NCBI GenBank assembly: GCA_903970405.1
Contig: CAJCIT010000198.1
Location: 1 to 59,963, forward strand
Direction of reading: 5' to 3'
Length of the DNA stretch: 59,963 bases
Source: Acidobacteriaceae bacterium
GTDB taxonomy: Bacteria > Acidobacteriota > Terriglobia > Bryobacterales > Bryobacteraceae
Shown: positions 43,450 to 52,619 of the stretch, one piece after another
Layout: each line of letters begins with the position of its first letter
How positions within the stretch are numbered: the first letter of the stretch is position 1
Notes under the pieces: model-generated
Seen by the model: the letters and a program-made list of their open reading frames with translations, nothing else
Told to the model about the DNA's origin: nothing
Database searches by the model: none
Position numbers and translations under genes: made by a program

Positions 43450-44249
43450 CGTCTTGTCTCTCAGGCGCGAATCGGTTGCGCTCCAGCCCTCCCCCTCTCA
43501 CCCCTCAGGCGGCCCCTTTACGGGGAGTGGAAAGCGTAAGCTTCCTTTCTCAAGTTTTCTATTCTAAGCCCGAACCCCTCGCGGCAAGAGCAAAATATTA
43601 AGCCAAGTGCGAGAGAAGGAGCACTTTTTCCAACTCTCCTATAAAGCGCCCAGTGTTTCGTTGAGAAAAGGGATAGACTGATCGGTTCGGCTAGGCTTTG
43701 CGCATAAAGAATCCATCCGCAGTGTATGAAAGCTAACAGAGTTTGCGATCAAAAGCCAGCCTTTTGAGTTCGCCGAAAAAGAGCACCCGGAATAACCGGC
43801 GGGTTGCAAGAGATCATCCGGCCAGGGAGTGAAAATAATCGTACAAATCGGCGACGCGCTGCCGAACTTCGGTTAGCATAAAACATTGTGCTTGGGTGGT
43901 TGTGCGCCCTTCTTACTCTTATGTTTCTGGTAGGCCGATGGCAGAAGTCACCAGCGGCCTTTGTTGCAAGGTTGCAGGTAGTGTTTCCAGATGGAACTGC
44001 GGCGAAGTGTGTTTTGCAATAGCGCGGACTCCGCCTGAGACGGCGGACCCATTGACATCCAAGGATGAAACGGGCGGGCATGTCTGAGCGCCCGCCAGGA
44101 GCGGCGACCCCGATTGAGGTTGCAGTCCGTCCGGGTTTCGGTCGCTGGCACAAACGAGACAATATTGCGCGGTCGCTGCTTTCGCGATCGCGGGTCGGTG
44201 GAGTGTTCTGAGGGAACCGGGCTTGGCGTGTAATCAAGGTGAAACGACT
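43450..44249. other. 800-bp stretch with no supported gene
   Basis: Composition is more AT-rich at 43540-43740 than in the neighbouring genes. Long frames here (for example minus strand 43749-44237) lack family motifs and normal amino-acid composition. There is no repeat of the R1-R4 type. It may be decayed DNA or hold an unrecognised RNA. Confidence 0.4.
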
Positions 44250-44660
44250 ATGAGACTACTCCGTATGTTGTTTTCTTTTCAAGACCGTAAGAGCGTGACG
44301 GCTTTCGGCGAGGGGGGGCATTCCGGGGACGCGGCGCCGCCACAGCTATATGCGGGCAAGCCGGTGCACAGACATCCATCGACGATGCAGCTCTTCGTAA
44401 AAGAGCTCCACACGCGCACCGAGCTTTATGCGCCGCACCGGGCTAAGAAGCTTGCGCGACTTGTGATCAGCAGGTCGCCGGCGCGCATCCAAGGGTTCGT
44501 GATGCAGCGTCTCGCCCGAATTTCGGGAGACCTCGAAAGGTGCCCCGTGTGCCCTCAAGAGTGTCCGGTGGCCGTCAACAAGCTGCCGTCCCTGTGCGCG
44601 CCGGAAGTTGGCGCCCGAGGTTGGGCGAACCAGAACCTTGAGAAAGCCGTCACGTTTTGA
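44250..44660 (+). CDS. Hypothetical protein (136 aa), doubtful
   Basis: The frame from ATG 44250 has AAGGTG about 8 bp upstream. It encodes MRLLRMLFSFQDRKSVTAFG, a Lys/Arg-rich middle (HTRTELYAPHRAKKLARLVI) and a CPVCPQECP cluster near residue 105 that could hold a metal. I know no family. It could be a real small protein or a chance frame in GC-rich DNA. Confidence 0.3.
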   Translation: MRLLRMLFSFQDRKSVTAFGEGGHSGDAAPPQLYAGKPVHRHPSTMQLFVKELHTRTELYAPHRAKKLARLVISRSPARIQGFVMQRLARISGDLERCPVCPQECPVAVNKLPSLCAPEVGARGWANQNLEKAVTF

Positions 44661-44708
44661 GGTGTCGCCCGCCAGCGGTTGGATTCTAGCGGTCTGGCGC
44701 GAACGCCT

Positions 44709-45437
44709 TTAGGCGAGCCGAAGAAGATCGTCTACGGTGCAAAACCGGTAGCCCTGCTTCTTCAGCGCCGGGACAATCTCGCGGAGAGCTTCAAGCATCG
44801 GGGCGATCTCAGGATCGGGTCGGACTCCGCGGCCGTCGTGAAGGCAGATGATTCCGCCGGGAGAGGCTCGATCAAGAACATACTGCGCGATCTCCTGTGC
44901 GGGAAGACGCCAGTCCTGCCCGATTACCGTCCACATGACGCCCATCAAATTGAATTTGCGTTGAGCGGCGCCGATCCCGAACCAACGATACCCGTAAGGG
45001 GCGCGAAAGTAACGGGGAACGATGCCGGTGGCGGCTTCAATGGCCGCTTGGGTGCGCTCAAACTCCCAGGCCATAAACGAGATTGACTTGAACAAAAACT
45101 TGGGATGAGAGTAGGTGTGGTTTCCAATCTGGTGGCCGGCAGCGGCAATGGCGCGCGCAATTTCAGGGTGCCGCTCCACATTCATGCCGCATTGGAAAAA
45201 TGTGGCTTGAATGGACTCGCTCTGAAGGTAGGCCAGCAGCGCGAGGCTTGACGGGGACGGGCCATCGTCGAAAGTGAGAGCGATCCGGCGTTGGCCGGGG
45301 TTGCCGCGGTAGACGGAGGGGCCAAATAAGCGGGACGATTTGCCGGCGATGCCGTAAGTGACGGCGGCGCCCGCTCCGGCAATGGCGCCAAGGCCCGCCG
45401 CCCATAACGAGGCCTCCATTGGGGCCAGCACCACCAT
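44709..45437 (-). CDS. Polysaccharide deacetylase (NodB domain)
   Basis: The 242-residue protein has an N-terminal hydrophobic anchor (LWAAGLGAIAGAGAAVTYGI) and all NodB motifs in order: ALTFDDGPSPSS (catalytic and metal Asp), GNHTYSHP (metal His pair), YFRAPYGYRWFG, VMWTVIGQDW and GGIICLHDG. Such enzymes remove N-acetyl groups from chitin-like or peptidoglycan sugars. The ATP-grasp gene lies 39 bp upstream in the same direction, so they may be co-transcribed. Confidence 0.93.
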   Translation of the reverse strand: MVVLAPMEASLWAAGLGAIAGAGAAVTYGIAGKSSRLFGPSVYRGNPGQRRIALTFDDGPSPSSLALLAYLQSESIQATFFQCGMNVERHPEIARAIAAAGHQIGNHTYSHPKFLFKSISFMAWEFERTQAAIEAATGIVPRYFRAPYGYRWFGIGAAQRKFNLMGVMWTVIGQDWRLPAQEIAQYVLDRASPGGIICLHDGRGVRPDPEIAPMLEALREIVPALKKQGYRFCTVDDLLRLA

Positions 45438-45476
45438 AGTTCGAGAGTAACAACGGGGCCAGGCCGCGCGTCGAGT

Positions 45477-46709
45477 TTAATCTCTAGCCGTTTCCTGGGC
45501 CGGGGCCGAGGCGTGATAGCCGGCACGGACCCGGGCGGCGTATTCGTGGAGGAGATAGTCAATGCGGCCAATGTCGTGCGATTTCACGATAAAGCCGATG
45601 TGGTGGAGCTTGTGCATCCTCCAGACTAACTCGGGGTCGCAGAAGCTCGAGGTGTCGGGCCATTCCTGGCGGGCGAGAGAAACCAGCAGGCCGCCATATT
45701 CGGAATGCGCCGAAGGAACCTGATAACCGCCGCCGGTGGCGCAAGCCACTTCGATCTTCGCCCATTCGGTCCACATATTGATGCCGGTAGAGTACTCGAG
45801 GAGGTCTGAGATATGGGCGCCACCGACGCGGGCTGAGGTCTCCAGAAAATAGAGCCGACCGTCGTGGTGAGCGCAAATGAATTCAGTATGAGAAACGCCG
45901 TTTTCGAGACCCATCACCTGCAGAACGCGCTCATTGAGCTGGAGCAGCCCCTGTTCGAGGTCTGAGCCGCGCTCGAGCAAGCGAGTCATGAAGATTCCGC
46001 CGCCCTGGGAGACTTCAAGCGGGGGCGCTCCGTATCTGCTGGCGACGGCATATTGCATCTGGCCGTCGAACCAGATGGAATCCACGTGCAGGACGTCGCC
46101 GGGAATGAACTCTTCGATCAGATAGAGGCCCTGGTCATCGCCCACGCGATGGATGTGATCCCACACTTCCTGAGCGTCATAGCATTTCTTGATTCCCAAG
46201 GCGCCGGCCATCAGGCGCGGCTTGAAGACCCAGGGGCCGGGCACCGTTTCAAGGAACAGGCGCACCGCCTCGTAGTTCAAGGCATGTACGAAGCGCGGCA
46301 CCCGGACGCCGTTTTCGGAGGTCCGCAACCGCATGGCCAGCTTGTCCCGGAAAAAGCGCGTTTGCGACTCGCCCATGCCCGGTACGCGGAGGTGCTCACG
46401 CAAAGCGGCGGCCTTTTCCACGTCGAAGTCATCCAGTGGGATGATGCGGTCAATGTGCTGCGTGCGCCAGAGGTGGCTCACGGCGAGCAGAGTGTGTTGC
46501 AAATTCCACTCATGGTGATCGTCCGGCATGTAGAAGATGTCGTCAACGGCCGGCCAAACCGCGGTGTCTTTCAGGCTGAGCGAGGTGAGCAGGAAGACGC
46601 GGCAACCCAGGTTCTTGGCCTCTTCGAGGAAACGGTGGCCTTTCTCGTAGCTGGCGAGGCAAAGCAAAGTGAGGGGCGCACCGGAGTGGTTGGACATAGA
46701 GCGGCTCAT
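45477..46709 (-). CDS. ATP-grasp ligase of unknown substrate
   Basis: From ATG 46709 (or 46697) the protein has about 410 residues; the longer frame overlaps the divergent gene. It starts with a Rossmann-like preATP-grasp domain (LTLLCLASYEKGHRFLEEAK, LGCRVFLLTSLSL). The ATP-grasp core follows: VFKPRLMAGALGIKKCYD (ATP-binding Lys), YLIEEFIPGDVLHVDS and the metal-binding FLETSARVGGAHISDLLEYS. Relatives join an acid to an amine, often in peptide or cell-wall precursor synthesis. No partner other than the NodB deacetylase is in view. Confidence 0.85.
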   Translation of the reverse strand: MSRSMSNHSGAPLTLLCLASYEKGHRFLEEAKNLGCRVFLLTSLSLKDTAVWPAVDDIFYMPDDHHEWNLQHTLLAVSHLWRTQHIDRIIPLDDFDVEKAAALREHLRVPGMGESQTRFFRDKLAMRLRTSENGVRVPRFVHALNYEAVRLFLETVPGPWVFKPRLMAGALGIKKCYDAQEVWDHIHRVGDDQGLYLIEEFIPGDVLHVDSIWFDGQMQYAVASRYGAPPLEVSQGGGIFMTRLLERGSDLEQGLLQLNERVLQVMGLENGVSHTEFICAHHDGRLYFLETSARVGGAHISDLLEYSTGINMWTEWAKIEVACATGGGYQVPSAHSEYGGLLVSLARQEWPDTSSFCDPELVWRMHKLHHIGFIVKSHDIGRIDYLLHEYAARVRAGYHASAPAQETARD

Positions 46710-46828
46710 GCGGATTGTCGTACACGCTGTGGCAACGCGCAACTGAAAAATGCAAAGAGGCCATACCCAGGGCCTGCTTTTGTGCGTACTATCTGAGTGA
46801 CTGCCCCCGGAATGGCGGGATGGTTTAC

Positions 46829-47494
46829 ATGACGACACTCAAGCTGAAGCACCTGGTGGCGACCCGCTGGTTTCACTGGATTAACTTTCCGATTCTGTTT
46901 CTGATGATTTGGAGCGGAATCCTGATTTATTGGGCGAATGACGTCTACAAGATCGCGGTGGGCGGCGCCACCGTGGTCCAGTTCTTCCCGGATTGGGTCT
47001 ACAACGTGCTGCACATTAACAACAGACTGGCCGAAGGGATGGCGTTGCATTTCGTTTTCATGTGGCTGTTCACCATCAATGGCGTCCTGTATGTGGCCTA
47101 CACGCTGATTTCGGGCGAATGGCGGTATCTGGTACCCACGAAACTGAGCGCTTTCCGCGATGCGTGGAGCGTAGCGCTGTATGACATGCACTTGCGCAAG
47201 GAGCTTCCGCCGCAGGAGAAGTACAACGCCGCGCAGCAGATCACCTATACGGCGATTGTGGCGATGGGGATCGGCTCGGTGGTGACGGGGCTGGCGATTT
47301 ATAAGCCGATGCAGTTGGGTTGGCTGACGGCGCTCTTTTTCGGCTACGAGGGGGCGCGGCTGGTCCATTTCGCGTTGACGATGGGGTATCTGGCTTTCTT
47401 TGTAGTGCACATTGCCCAAGTGGCGCGGGCAGGGTGGAACAACTTCCGGTCCATGGTGATCGGCTGGGAAGTGGGAGAGGTTAAGCATGACTGA
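46829..47494 (+). CDS. Membrane b-type cytochrome (cytochrome b561/FdhI-like)
   Basis: ATG 46829 is favoured (GGCGGGA 8 bp upstream; ATG 46820 possible). The protein has four TM segments with heme-ligand histidines in KHLVATRWFHWINFPILFLM, GMALHFVFMWLFTINGVLYV, and LVHFALTMGYLAFFVVHIAQ. This is the di-heme cytochrome b type that passes electrons between quinones and a periplasmic enzyme. Its last bases overlap the molybdopterin oxidoreductase gene by 8 bp, so the two form one complex. Confidence 0.9.
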   Translation: MTTLKLKHLVATRWFHWINFPILFLMIWSGILIYWANDVYKIAVGGATVVQFFPDWVYNVLHINNRLAEGMALHFVFMWLFTINGVLYVAYTLISGEWRYLVPTKLSAFRDAWSVALYDMHLRKELPPQEKYNAAQQITYTAIVAMGIGSVVTGLAIYKPMQLGWLTALFFGYEGARLVHFALTMGYLAFFVVHIAQVARAGWNNFRSMVIGWEVGEVKHD

Positions 47495-48254
47495 CCATCG
47501 CGTGCGGGTGGTGAGTGAGGAAGCGGCGCGACGGGAACTCAAGCGCCGCAGCCGCAGGGACTTCCTGGTGGCAGGTGGAGCGGCGTTGGCCGCTTTCGGC
47601 GGTTACCGTTGGATGCGTTCGCGCGCTCCGGAAGACGACGTGGCCTGGCCGCAAAGGCGAGTGCTCCAGTTCAACGGGAAGCTGGCCCATGGATATTTGA
47701 GCGACGGCCGGATGGCGCCGACCTTTTCGTTGAAGGACGTCGGGGAGCTGAAATCGAACGGGGACGACGGCCTCGAAGACGATGTGAAGGACGACGCCTA
47801 CAGAGTGAAGGTGGACCCGGGCGCCGGCGTTCCCGCATTCGAGCTGACGATGGCCGACGTCAAGACGCTTCCCAGGTTTGAACAGATCACCAATTTTTGC
47901 TGCATAGAAGGATGGAACGTGGTGACGCGATGGTCTGGCGTGCGCTTCCTGGACTTTACGCGGAAGTATTTTCCGGCCGGGCGCGCGTTGCCCCCCTATG
48001 TCTCCATGGCCACGCCCAGCCAGGCATATTACGTCGGGCTCGATATGAAGAGCGCGATGCATCCGCAGACGTTGCTCGCTTATGAGATCAACGGCGGCCC
48101 GCTGGGCGCCGAGCATGGAGCGCCGCTGAGGCTGGTGATCCCCGTGAAGTACGGCATTAAGAACATTAAGCGCATCGGGTCGATTCAGTACACCGGCGCG
48201 CAGCCAAAGGATTTCTGGGCGGAGCAGGGTTACGATTGGTTTGCAGGTCTCTAA
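47487..48254 (+). CDS. Tat-exported molybdopterin oxidoreductase (sulfite oxidase/YedY-like)
   Basis: A twin-arginine signal (RRSRRDFLVAGGAALAAFGG; RR at 23-24) directs folded export. The catalytic domain keeps FEQITNFCCIEGWNVVTRWS, with Cys138 or Cys139 as molybdenum ligand, VRFLDF, GLDMKSAMHPQTLLAYEING and GAPLRLVIPVKYGIKNIKRI. MsrP-like members reduce methionine sulfoxide in periplasmic proteins; others handle sulfite or nitrate. It overlaps the cytochrome b gene, which should be its electron donor or acceptor, analogous to MsrQ though of a different family. Confidence 0.92.
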   Translation: MTDHRVRVVSEEAARRELKRRSRRDFLVAGGAALAAFGGYRWMRSRAPEDDVAWPQRRVLQFNGKLAHGYLSDGRMAPTFSLKDVGELKSNGDDGLEDDVKDDAYRVKVDPGAGVPAFELTMADVKTLPRFEQITNFCCIEGWNVVTRWSGVRFLDFTRKYFPAGRALPPYVSMATPSQAYYVGLDMKSAMHPQTLLAYEINGGPLGAEHGAPLRLVIPVKYGIKNIKRIGSIQYTGAQPKDFWAEQGYDWFAGL

Positions 48255-48258
48255 GCGA

Positions 48259-48993
48259 GTGGCAAACCACACCATTGAACAGGGGCAGCGCGCAGCGCTG
48301 TACGCCGGGACGTCCGGCTTCGCGTACCCGTCCTGGAAGCCGGATTTTTATCCGGAAAAGCTGGCCGCCGCCAAATTCCTGGGTTATTACGCCACGCGGC
48401 TGAATCTGGTTGAGGTCAACTTTACGTTCCGGCGCATTGTGCTGGCATCGACGCTCGAAAAGTGGATTGAGGCGACCAACGAAGGCTTCCGATTTTCGCC
48501 CAAGGCTCACATGAAGATTACGCATTCCTTGAAGTTGAAGGATGCCGAGTCGTTCACGCGGCTGTTTCTTGAATCGCTCGAACCTTTGCGCCGGGCTGGA
48601 AGACTCGCGCCGGTGTTGTTCCAACTGCCGCCGTCGTTCAAAGCAGATATCGAACGCCTTGGCGAGTTTGTGCGCCTGCTGCCCAAGAGCGATACATTTG
48701 CCTTCGAGTTCAGGCATGCCAGTTGGTTTAGCGAAGCCGTTTACGCGGTGCTTCGCGGCCACAACGTCGCTCTGTGCCAGGCAGAAAGCGAGAAACTGGA
48801 AACGCCCGACGTCGTGACGGCGAACTTCGTCTATCTGCGATTGCGGAAGGAAGAGTATTCGCCGGAGGAATTAGCGGCGGTGACTGAGAAGATCGGGACT
48901 CACCGGGCCGCCGGACGCACGGTCTACGCGCTGTTCAAGCACGAGGATACGCCGGCGGGGGCGTTTTGCGCCGAGAAGTTACTGCGGGGATGA
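48259..48993 (+). CDS. DUF72 family protein
   Basis: A GTG at 48259, 4 bp past the oxidoreductase stop, is the likely start; a TTG at 48241 would overlap it. The TIM-barrel-like DUF72 signature is plain: LYAGTSGFAYPSWKPDFYPE, TRLNLVEVNFTFRRI, FRFSPKAHMKITH, VLFQLPPSFKADIERLGEFV, AFEFRHASWF and FVYLRLRKEEYSPEEL. The family is conserved in bacteria and archaea and its function is not known. Tight spacing suggests co-transcription with the cytochrome b-Mo enzyme pair. Confidence 0.92.
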   Translation: MANHTIEQGQRAALYAGTSGFAYPSWKPDFYPEKLAAAKFLGYYATRLNLVEVNFTFRRIVLASTLEKWIEATNEGFRFSPKAHMKITHSLKLKDAESFTRLFLESLEPLRRAGRLAPVLFQLPPSFKADIERLGEFVRLLPKSDTFAFEFRHASWFSEAVYAVLRGHNVALCQAESEKLETPDVVTANFVYLRLRKEEYSPEELAAVTEKIGTHRAAGRTVYALFKHEDTPAGAFCAEKLLRG

Positions 48994-49018
48994 GAGGGAA
49001 GGTCCGGCTCATGGAACG

Positions 49019-50473
49019 TTACCGCGCCTTCTTGAAGAACCGGCGGTGGATCCGCGTCAACGCAAGGCCCAGCAACAACGCGTAAAGGGCCGACACCTCA
49101 TCCCGATAGCGGTTTTGATCGCCGTGCGAAAACAGGATCACGACCGCCGAAAGATAAGCTACGTTGCCTACACAAAACAACAGCGTCACGGCCTGAGGAT
49201 TTCCGGCTTCCGGTCCATGGCGCAGCGTGCGTCTCAACCAACTGACGATGCCCGCCAACCCAAACAGCAGCAGCGCCGGGAAAACAAAATACAAGAGCCA
49301 CGGGTCGTCGGAGTCAGGTCCTTGGGCTGTGACGATCCAGTAATACACCGTGAAGAGGCCGTTCAGCGATTGGGTGTTCTGGAACTCGGTTTGACCGGCG
49401 CTCTTGGGATCGCGGTCGAAGGGCCAAACGTCATCGCTGGTGAGGCAGTATTCCTGCAGGTTGCTGAACACCTTGTCCAAGAAGGCGGCGGGGTAGTAGC
49501 GCACCACCACTTTGGCATCGCGCCTGTAAACCGCCCCCACATCCGCGAACCACATTGCGTTCCAGTTCACGGCGCCGGTGGACTTAACCGGACGGTCCAG
49601 CAGTGGAATCCCGGTGGAAGGCGGTTTAGGGACAACTGTGGCGGGATCCACCTGATACATGGAGGTCTTCAGGGCGGTAGAGATCTTCTTTTGCGCAATG
49701 AGCGAATCCAGCGCGCCGGCCGGGAGTAATTGAGTGGCCATCTCGGCGAGGTTCACCGGTTGCATGACAGCGGACCCAGGTAAGATGCTCCCCCAAAGCA
49801 GCAGATGCTTCACATAGAAGGCCGTCAGCAGGAGGCCCGGTAGCGCGGCGGCGGTGAGCGTTCGCCGGCGGAGAGGCCGGAGCAGGAGCCAAGCGGTAAG
49901 AACAATCAACCAGAACCAGAACAGGTGGTAGACCACGCGGATGAGTCCGAGGGCGGCGAGCGATGAGAAGAACAGGACACCGTCACGCAGACTGCCGCGT
50001 GAGGCGTAGCGGCATAGAAACAGGGCCGCGGTGCAGAAGAAGAGCGTCAGCGGATAGCTGTAGAACAGCCAGTTCTCATAGAGGATAGTGGCCGGGCTGA
50101 CCGAGAAGAGAAGCGCGATGGACAACGCGATGTGGCGTTCGACTTTCATCTCGTCCAGTAAAAGAAACAAGGCAAGGATCAGAACCAGGCCCATCGCCAG
50201 GTAGGCGGCGTGGAAGCCGGCGGGTGCGTGTCCAGGAACCTGTTTGAGAACGGTTCCCAGGAAGAGGTTGAACAACGGCGGCTGTTCCCGCAGGTAGAAG
50301 AGGCTCTGCCAGAAGGCCTCGCGGATCAGGAGCGGGTCGAGGTACTGCAGGTAAAAGCCCAAGGGCCGGTCGGAGAAGCGGACGCCGGCGAGGAAGTAGG
50401 CGACCCGGGAGACCACGAAGAGAACCGCCAACGCCAGTAGGCAGGCTTTGCGACTGGCAAAGAGGCGGCTCAT
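49019..50473 (-). CDS. GT-C glycosyltransferase-like membrane protein
   Basis: The 484-residue polytopic protein has about 10-11 TM segments, starting LALAVLFVVSRVAYFLAGVR. The first periplasmic loop (FYLQYLDPLLIREAFWQSLF, LREQPPLFNLFLG) contains the acidic/Pro pattern of GT-C enzymes such as GT39/ArnT. These use polyprenyl-phosphate sugars to modify lipids or proteins in the periplasm. A soluble loop lies at about 240-360. It is divergent from the small membrane protein gene. Donor and acceptor cannot be told. Confidence 0.75.
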   Translation of the reverse strand: MSRLFASRKACLLALAVLFVVSRVAYFLAGVRFSDRPLGFYLQYLDPLLIREAFWQSLFYLREQPPLFNLFLGTVLKQVPGHAPAGFHAAYLAMGLVLILALFLLLDEMKVERHIALSIALLFSVSPATILYENWLFYSYPLTLFFCTAALFLCRYASRGSLRDGVLFFSSLAALGLIRVVYHLFWFWLIVLTAWLLLRPLRRRTLTAAALPGLLLTAFYVKHLLLWGSILPGSAVMQPVNLAEMATQLLPAGALDSLIAQKKISTALKTSMYQVDPATVVPKPPSTGIPLLDRPVKSTGAVNWNAMWFADVGAVYRRDAKVVVRYYPAAFLDKVFSNLQEYCLTSDDVWPFDRDPKSAGQTEFQNTQSLNGLFTVYYWIVTAQGPDSDDPWLLYFVFPALLLFGLAGIVSWLRRTLRHGPEAGNPQAVTLLFCVGNVAYLSAVVILFSHGDQNRYRDEVSALYALLLGLALTRIHRRFFKKAR

Positions 50474-50528
50474 GGTCGAGAGGAAATCAGTTTAGCAAGG
50501 GCGAAGCCAAATTGCCATTGACATCACA

Positions 50529-50565
50529 CGAAATGTCTGTTATTTCTGAAATAACAGACATTTCG
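50529..50565. promoter_or_regulatory. 37-bp perfect palindrome, likely operator, between divergent genes
   Basis: CGAAATGTCTGTTATTTC (50529-50546) and its exact reverse complement (50548-50565) flank a single T. An 18-bp perfect arm in AT-rich sequence between divergent genes is far above the local background of inverted repeats. It lies 56 bp from the glycosyltransferase start and could control one or both genes, or be an insertion site. Confidence 0.65.
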
Positions 50566-50719
50566 ATAACGTTGAGTGGAAGGAGTGGCTGGAATGCGAG
50601 CGGTGAAAAAATCGGCGCTTGCCGTGAGCGCCCTTCGAGGGTCTGCTGGAAACAGGGGTTTTAGAAGGGCGCGTCTGTGTAGCTCCGGATTTCTCGACGC
50701 ATTCACTGGCGGCGGATAT

Positions 50720-51136
50720 GTGTTGGCGGAGAGATTTGCGCGGCTCCTGTTGAGCTACCTGGTGGTGCCCCCGGTGTCAACGTTGGCGTTGTTTCCTTTC
50801 TTGATAGCCGAGGACTGGAGCCGGTGGAAACGTTGCTATGTCATCGTTGCCTTCTATGGCGTGTTTGCCCTGGCGGCGATGATCGTGTTCGGCACGCCTC
50901 TACTTTGCCTGTACGTCTGGCGGCGGTGGACCGGCTTCGCGCCGTTTGTTTTGGGCGGCGGGTTGTGCGCCTTCACGACCACCGCCCTTGTCACCGGCGC
51001 GTTTACCAGTTGGACCTCCGGCGATCTGAATACCGGGCCCTTATCGTTCTGGTTGAGCTTTACAGGCTCGGGTTTGCTGGGCGGTTTTGTGTTTCGGTTG
51101 ATTCTCTTCGGGGGGCGCCGCCATGGTGAAGATTGA
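50720..51136 (+). CDS. Small polytopic membrane protein of unknown function
   Basis: GTG 50720 is chosen because upstream codons (from GTG 50576) look non-coding. The 138-residue protein has four hydrophobic segments: LLLSYLVVPPVSTLALFPFL, CYVIVAFYGVFALAAMIVFG, FAPFVLGGGLCAFTTTALVT and FWLSFTGSGLLGGFVFRLIL. No family recognised. It overlaps the SRPBCC gene by 14 bp and is followed by an epimerase gene, so it is part of a three-gene run. Confidence 0.6.
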   Translation: MLAERFARLLLSYLVVPPVSTLALFPFLIAEDWSRWKRCYVIVAFYGVFALAAMIVFGTPLLCLYVWRRWTGFAPFVLGGGLCAFTTTALVTGAFTSWTSGDLNTGPLSFWLSFTGSGLLGGFVFRLILFGGRRHGED

Positions 51137-51608
51137 AGAGGTCACCGTCATCGATGCGCCGGCCGAGCGGTGCTTCGATTTGGCCCGCAGTGTGGAAGTT
51201 CATTTGTTGGGGAATGTTCACAACGGCGAACAGGCCGTGGCCATGGGTGGCGCGGTGACGGGATTGCTGGGCCGGGGCGACCTTGTCACCTGGCAGGCGC
51301 GACATTTTGGCCTGCGGTACCGGTTGACCAGCCAGATCATGGCCTACCATCGGCCGGTGTATTTCCAAGACGCGATGCGGCAGGGTCCGTTCCGGTCGAT
51401 GACCCATGACCACTTCTTTCGCAGACTGCCCGATGGACGAACCGAGATGAAGGACATTTTCTCCTTCGCTGCGCCGGTGCCCGTGGCCGGACCGGTGGTC
51501 GAGAAGCTGGTTCTGCGGCGCTATATGCGCGAGTTGCTGCGCGAGCGCAATCGGGTGATTCGCGAAGTGGCTGAATCCGAGGAATGGCGACGCTACGTCG
51601 AGGCGTAA
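51123..51608 (+). CDS. SRPBCC/START-like domain protein
   Basis: The 161-residue protein has the START-like helix-grip pattern: IDAPAERCFDLARSVEVHLL at the N-terminus, ARHFGLRYRLTSQIMAYHRP, VYFQDAMRQGPFRSMTHDHF and a long C-terminal helix (KLVLRRYMRELLRERNRVIR). The YF-x-D-x-M-x-x-G-P-F-x-x-x-x-H motif is typical of the subgroup that is next to or fused with TIGR01777 epimerases, as is the case here. It probably binds a hydrophobic ligand. Confidence 0.88.
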   Translation: MVKIEEVTVIDAPAERCFDLARSVEVHLLGNVHNGEQAVAMGGAVTGLLGRGDLVTWQARHFGLRYRLTSQIMAYHRPVYFQDAMRQGPFRSMTHDHFFRRLPDGRTEMKDIFSFAAPVPVAGPVVEKLVLRRYMRELLRERNRVIREVAESEEWRRYVEA

Positions 51609-51644
51609 GGACTGAGAGGTTTGGCGGCCTGGGGAACGATAACC

Positions 51645-52610
51645 ATGCGGATTGTCTTAGCGGGCGGAAGCGGGCAGGTGGGCACCGTGCTCGCGCGGCA
51701 CTTTCATCTACGAGGCCAGGAAGTGGTGGTTCTGAGCCGAACGCCGAAACCGGGGGCGTGGCAGACGCTGGTCTGGGATGGCAAGACGACGAACGGCGAT
51801 TGGCTGGATGCCATGGATGGCAGCGACGTCTGTATCAATCTGGCTGGCCGCACCGTCAACTGCCGGTATGGAACAGCGAACCGGCGTGAGATCACCGAGT
51901 CGCGCGTCCAGACCACCAAGCTGCTGCAGCGGGCGATGGAGACCATGAGTGCGCCACCGCGCGTTTGGCTGAATGCCAGCACCGCGACCATCTACCGTCA
52001 TTCGCTGGACCGGCCCATGGATGAAGCGACGGGCGAATTGGGCGGGAATGAGCCGGGTGCGCCGGACACCTGGAACTTTTCCATTCGAGTGGCGAAGGAA
52101 TGGGAGAAGGCGTTCTTTGCGAGCTCTCTGCCGCGGACACGCAAAGTTGCGATGCGCAGCGCGATTACGTTCAGCCCAGACTGCGGGGGCGCGTTCGATG
52201 TCTTGCTTGGATTGGTTCGGAGGGGACTTGGGGGAACGCAGGGCTCAGGGCAGCAGTTCGTTTCATGGATCCATGAGTACGACTTCTGCCGCGCCGTGGA
52301 GTTGCTGATGGCCCGGCCCGATCTGTCCGGCGTGGTGAACATTGCGGCGCCGAATCCATTGCGGAATTGCGAGTTCATGCGGGAACTGCGGATGGCGTGG
52401 GGAACGTGGGTCGGCTTGCCTGCAAAGAAATGGATGATCGAGCTAGGCGCGTTTTTTCTGAGAACGGAGTCGGAATTGGTATTGAAGAGCAGGCAGGTGA
52501 CGCCCGGACGTCTGGTGAAGGCCGGCTTCGAGTTTCTGTATCCGGCCTGGCCCGCAGCAGCCCGCGAGTTAGTGGCGCGGTGGCGGGCGAACCCATTTAA
52601 CATCAGATAG
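51645..52610 (+). CDS. TIGR01777-family epimerase (YfcH-like SDR)
   Basis: From ATG 51645 the protein begins MRIVLAGGSGQVGTVLARHF, the NAD(P) Rossmann motif of extended SDRs, followed by DVCINLAGRTVNCRYGTANR, ITESRVQTTKLLQRAM, WLNASTATIYRHS (active site Ser/Tyr region), RSAITFSPDCGG and FVSWIHEYDFCRAVELLMAR. The family is widespread and of uncertain substrate; it is often paired with SRPBCC proteins, as here. The gap to the upstream gene is 36 bp. Confidence 0.92.
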   Translation: MRIVLAGGSGQVGTVLARHFHLRGQEVVVLSRTPKPGAWQTLVWDGKTTNGDWLDAMDGSDVCINLAGRTVNCRYGTANRREITESRVQTTKLLQRAMETMSAPPRVWLNASTATIYRHSLDRPMDEATGELGGNEPGAPDTWNFSIRVAKEWEKAFFASSLPRTRKVAMRSAITFSPDCGGAFDVLLGLVRRGLGGTQGSGQQFVSWIHEYDFCRAVELLMARPDLSGVVNIAAPNPLRNCEFMRELRMAWGTWVGLPAKKWMIELGAFFLRTESELVLKSRQVTPGRLVKAGFEFLYPAWPAAARELVARWRANPFNIR

Positions 52611-52619
52611 TTCTGGTAA

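Noticed and set aside
43749-44237. 162-codon open frame on the minus strand
   Set aside because: Arg/Pro/Ser-rich, no recognised motif, no good RBS; judged to be chance.
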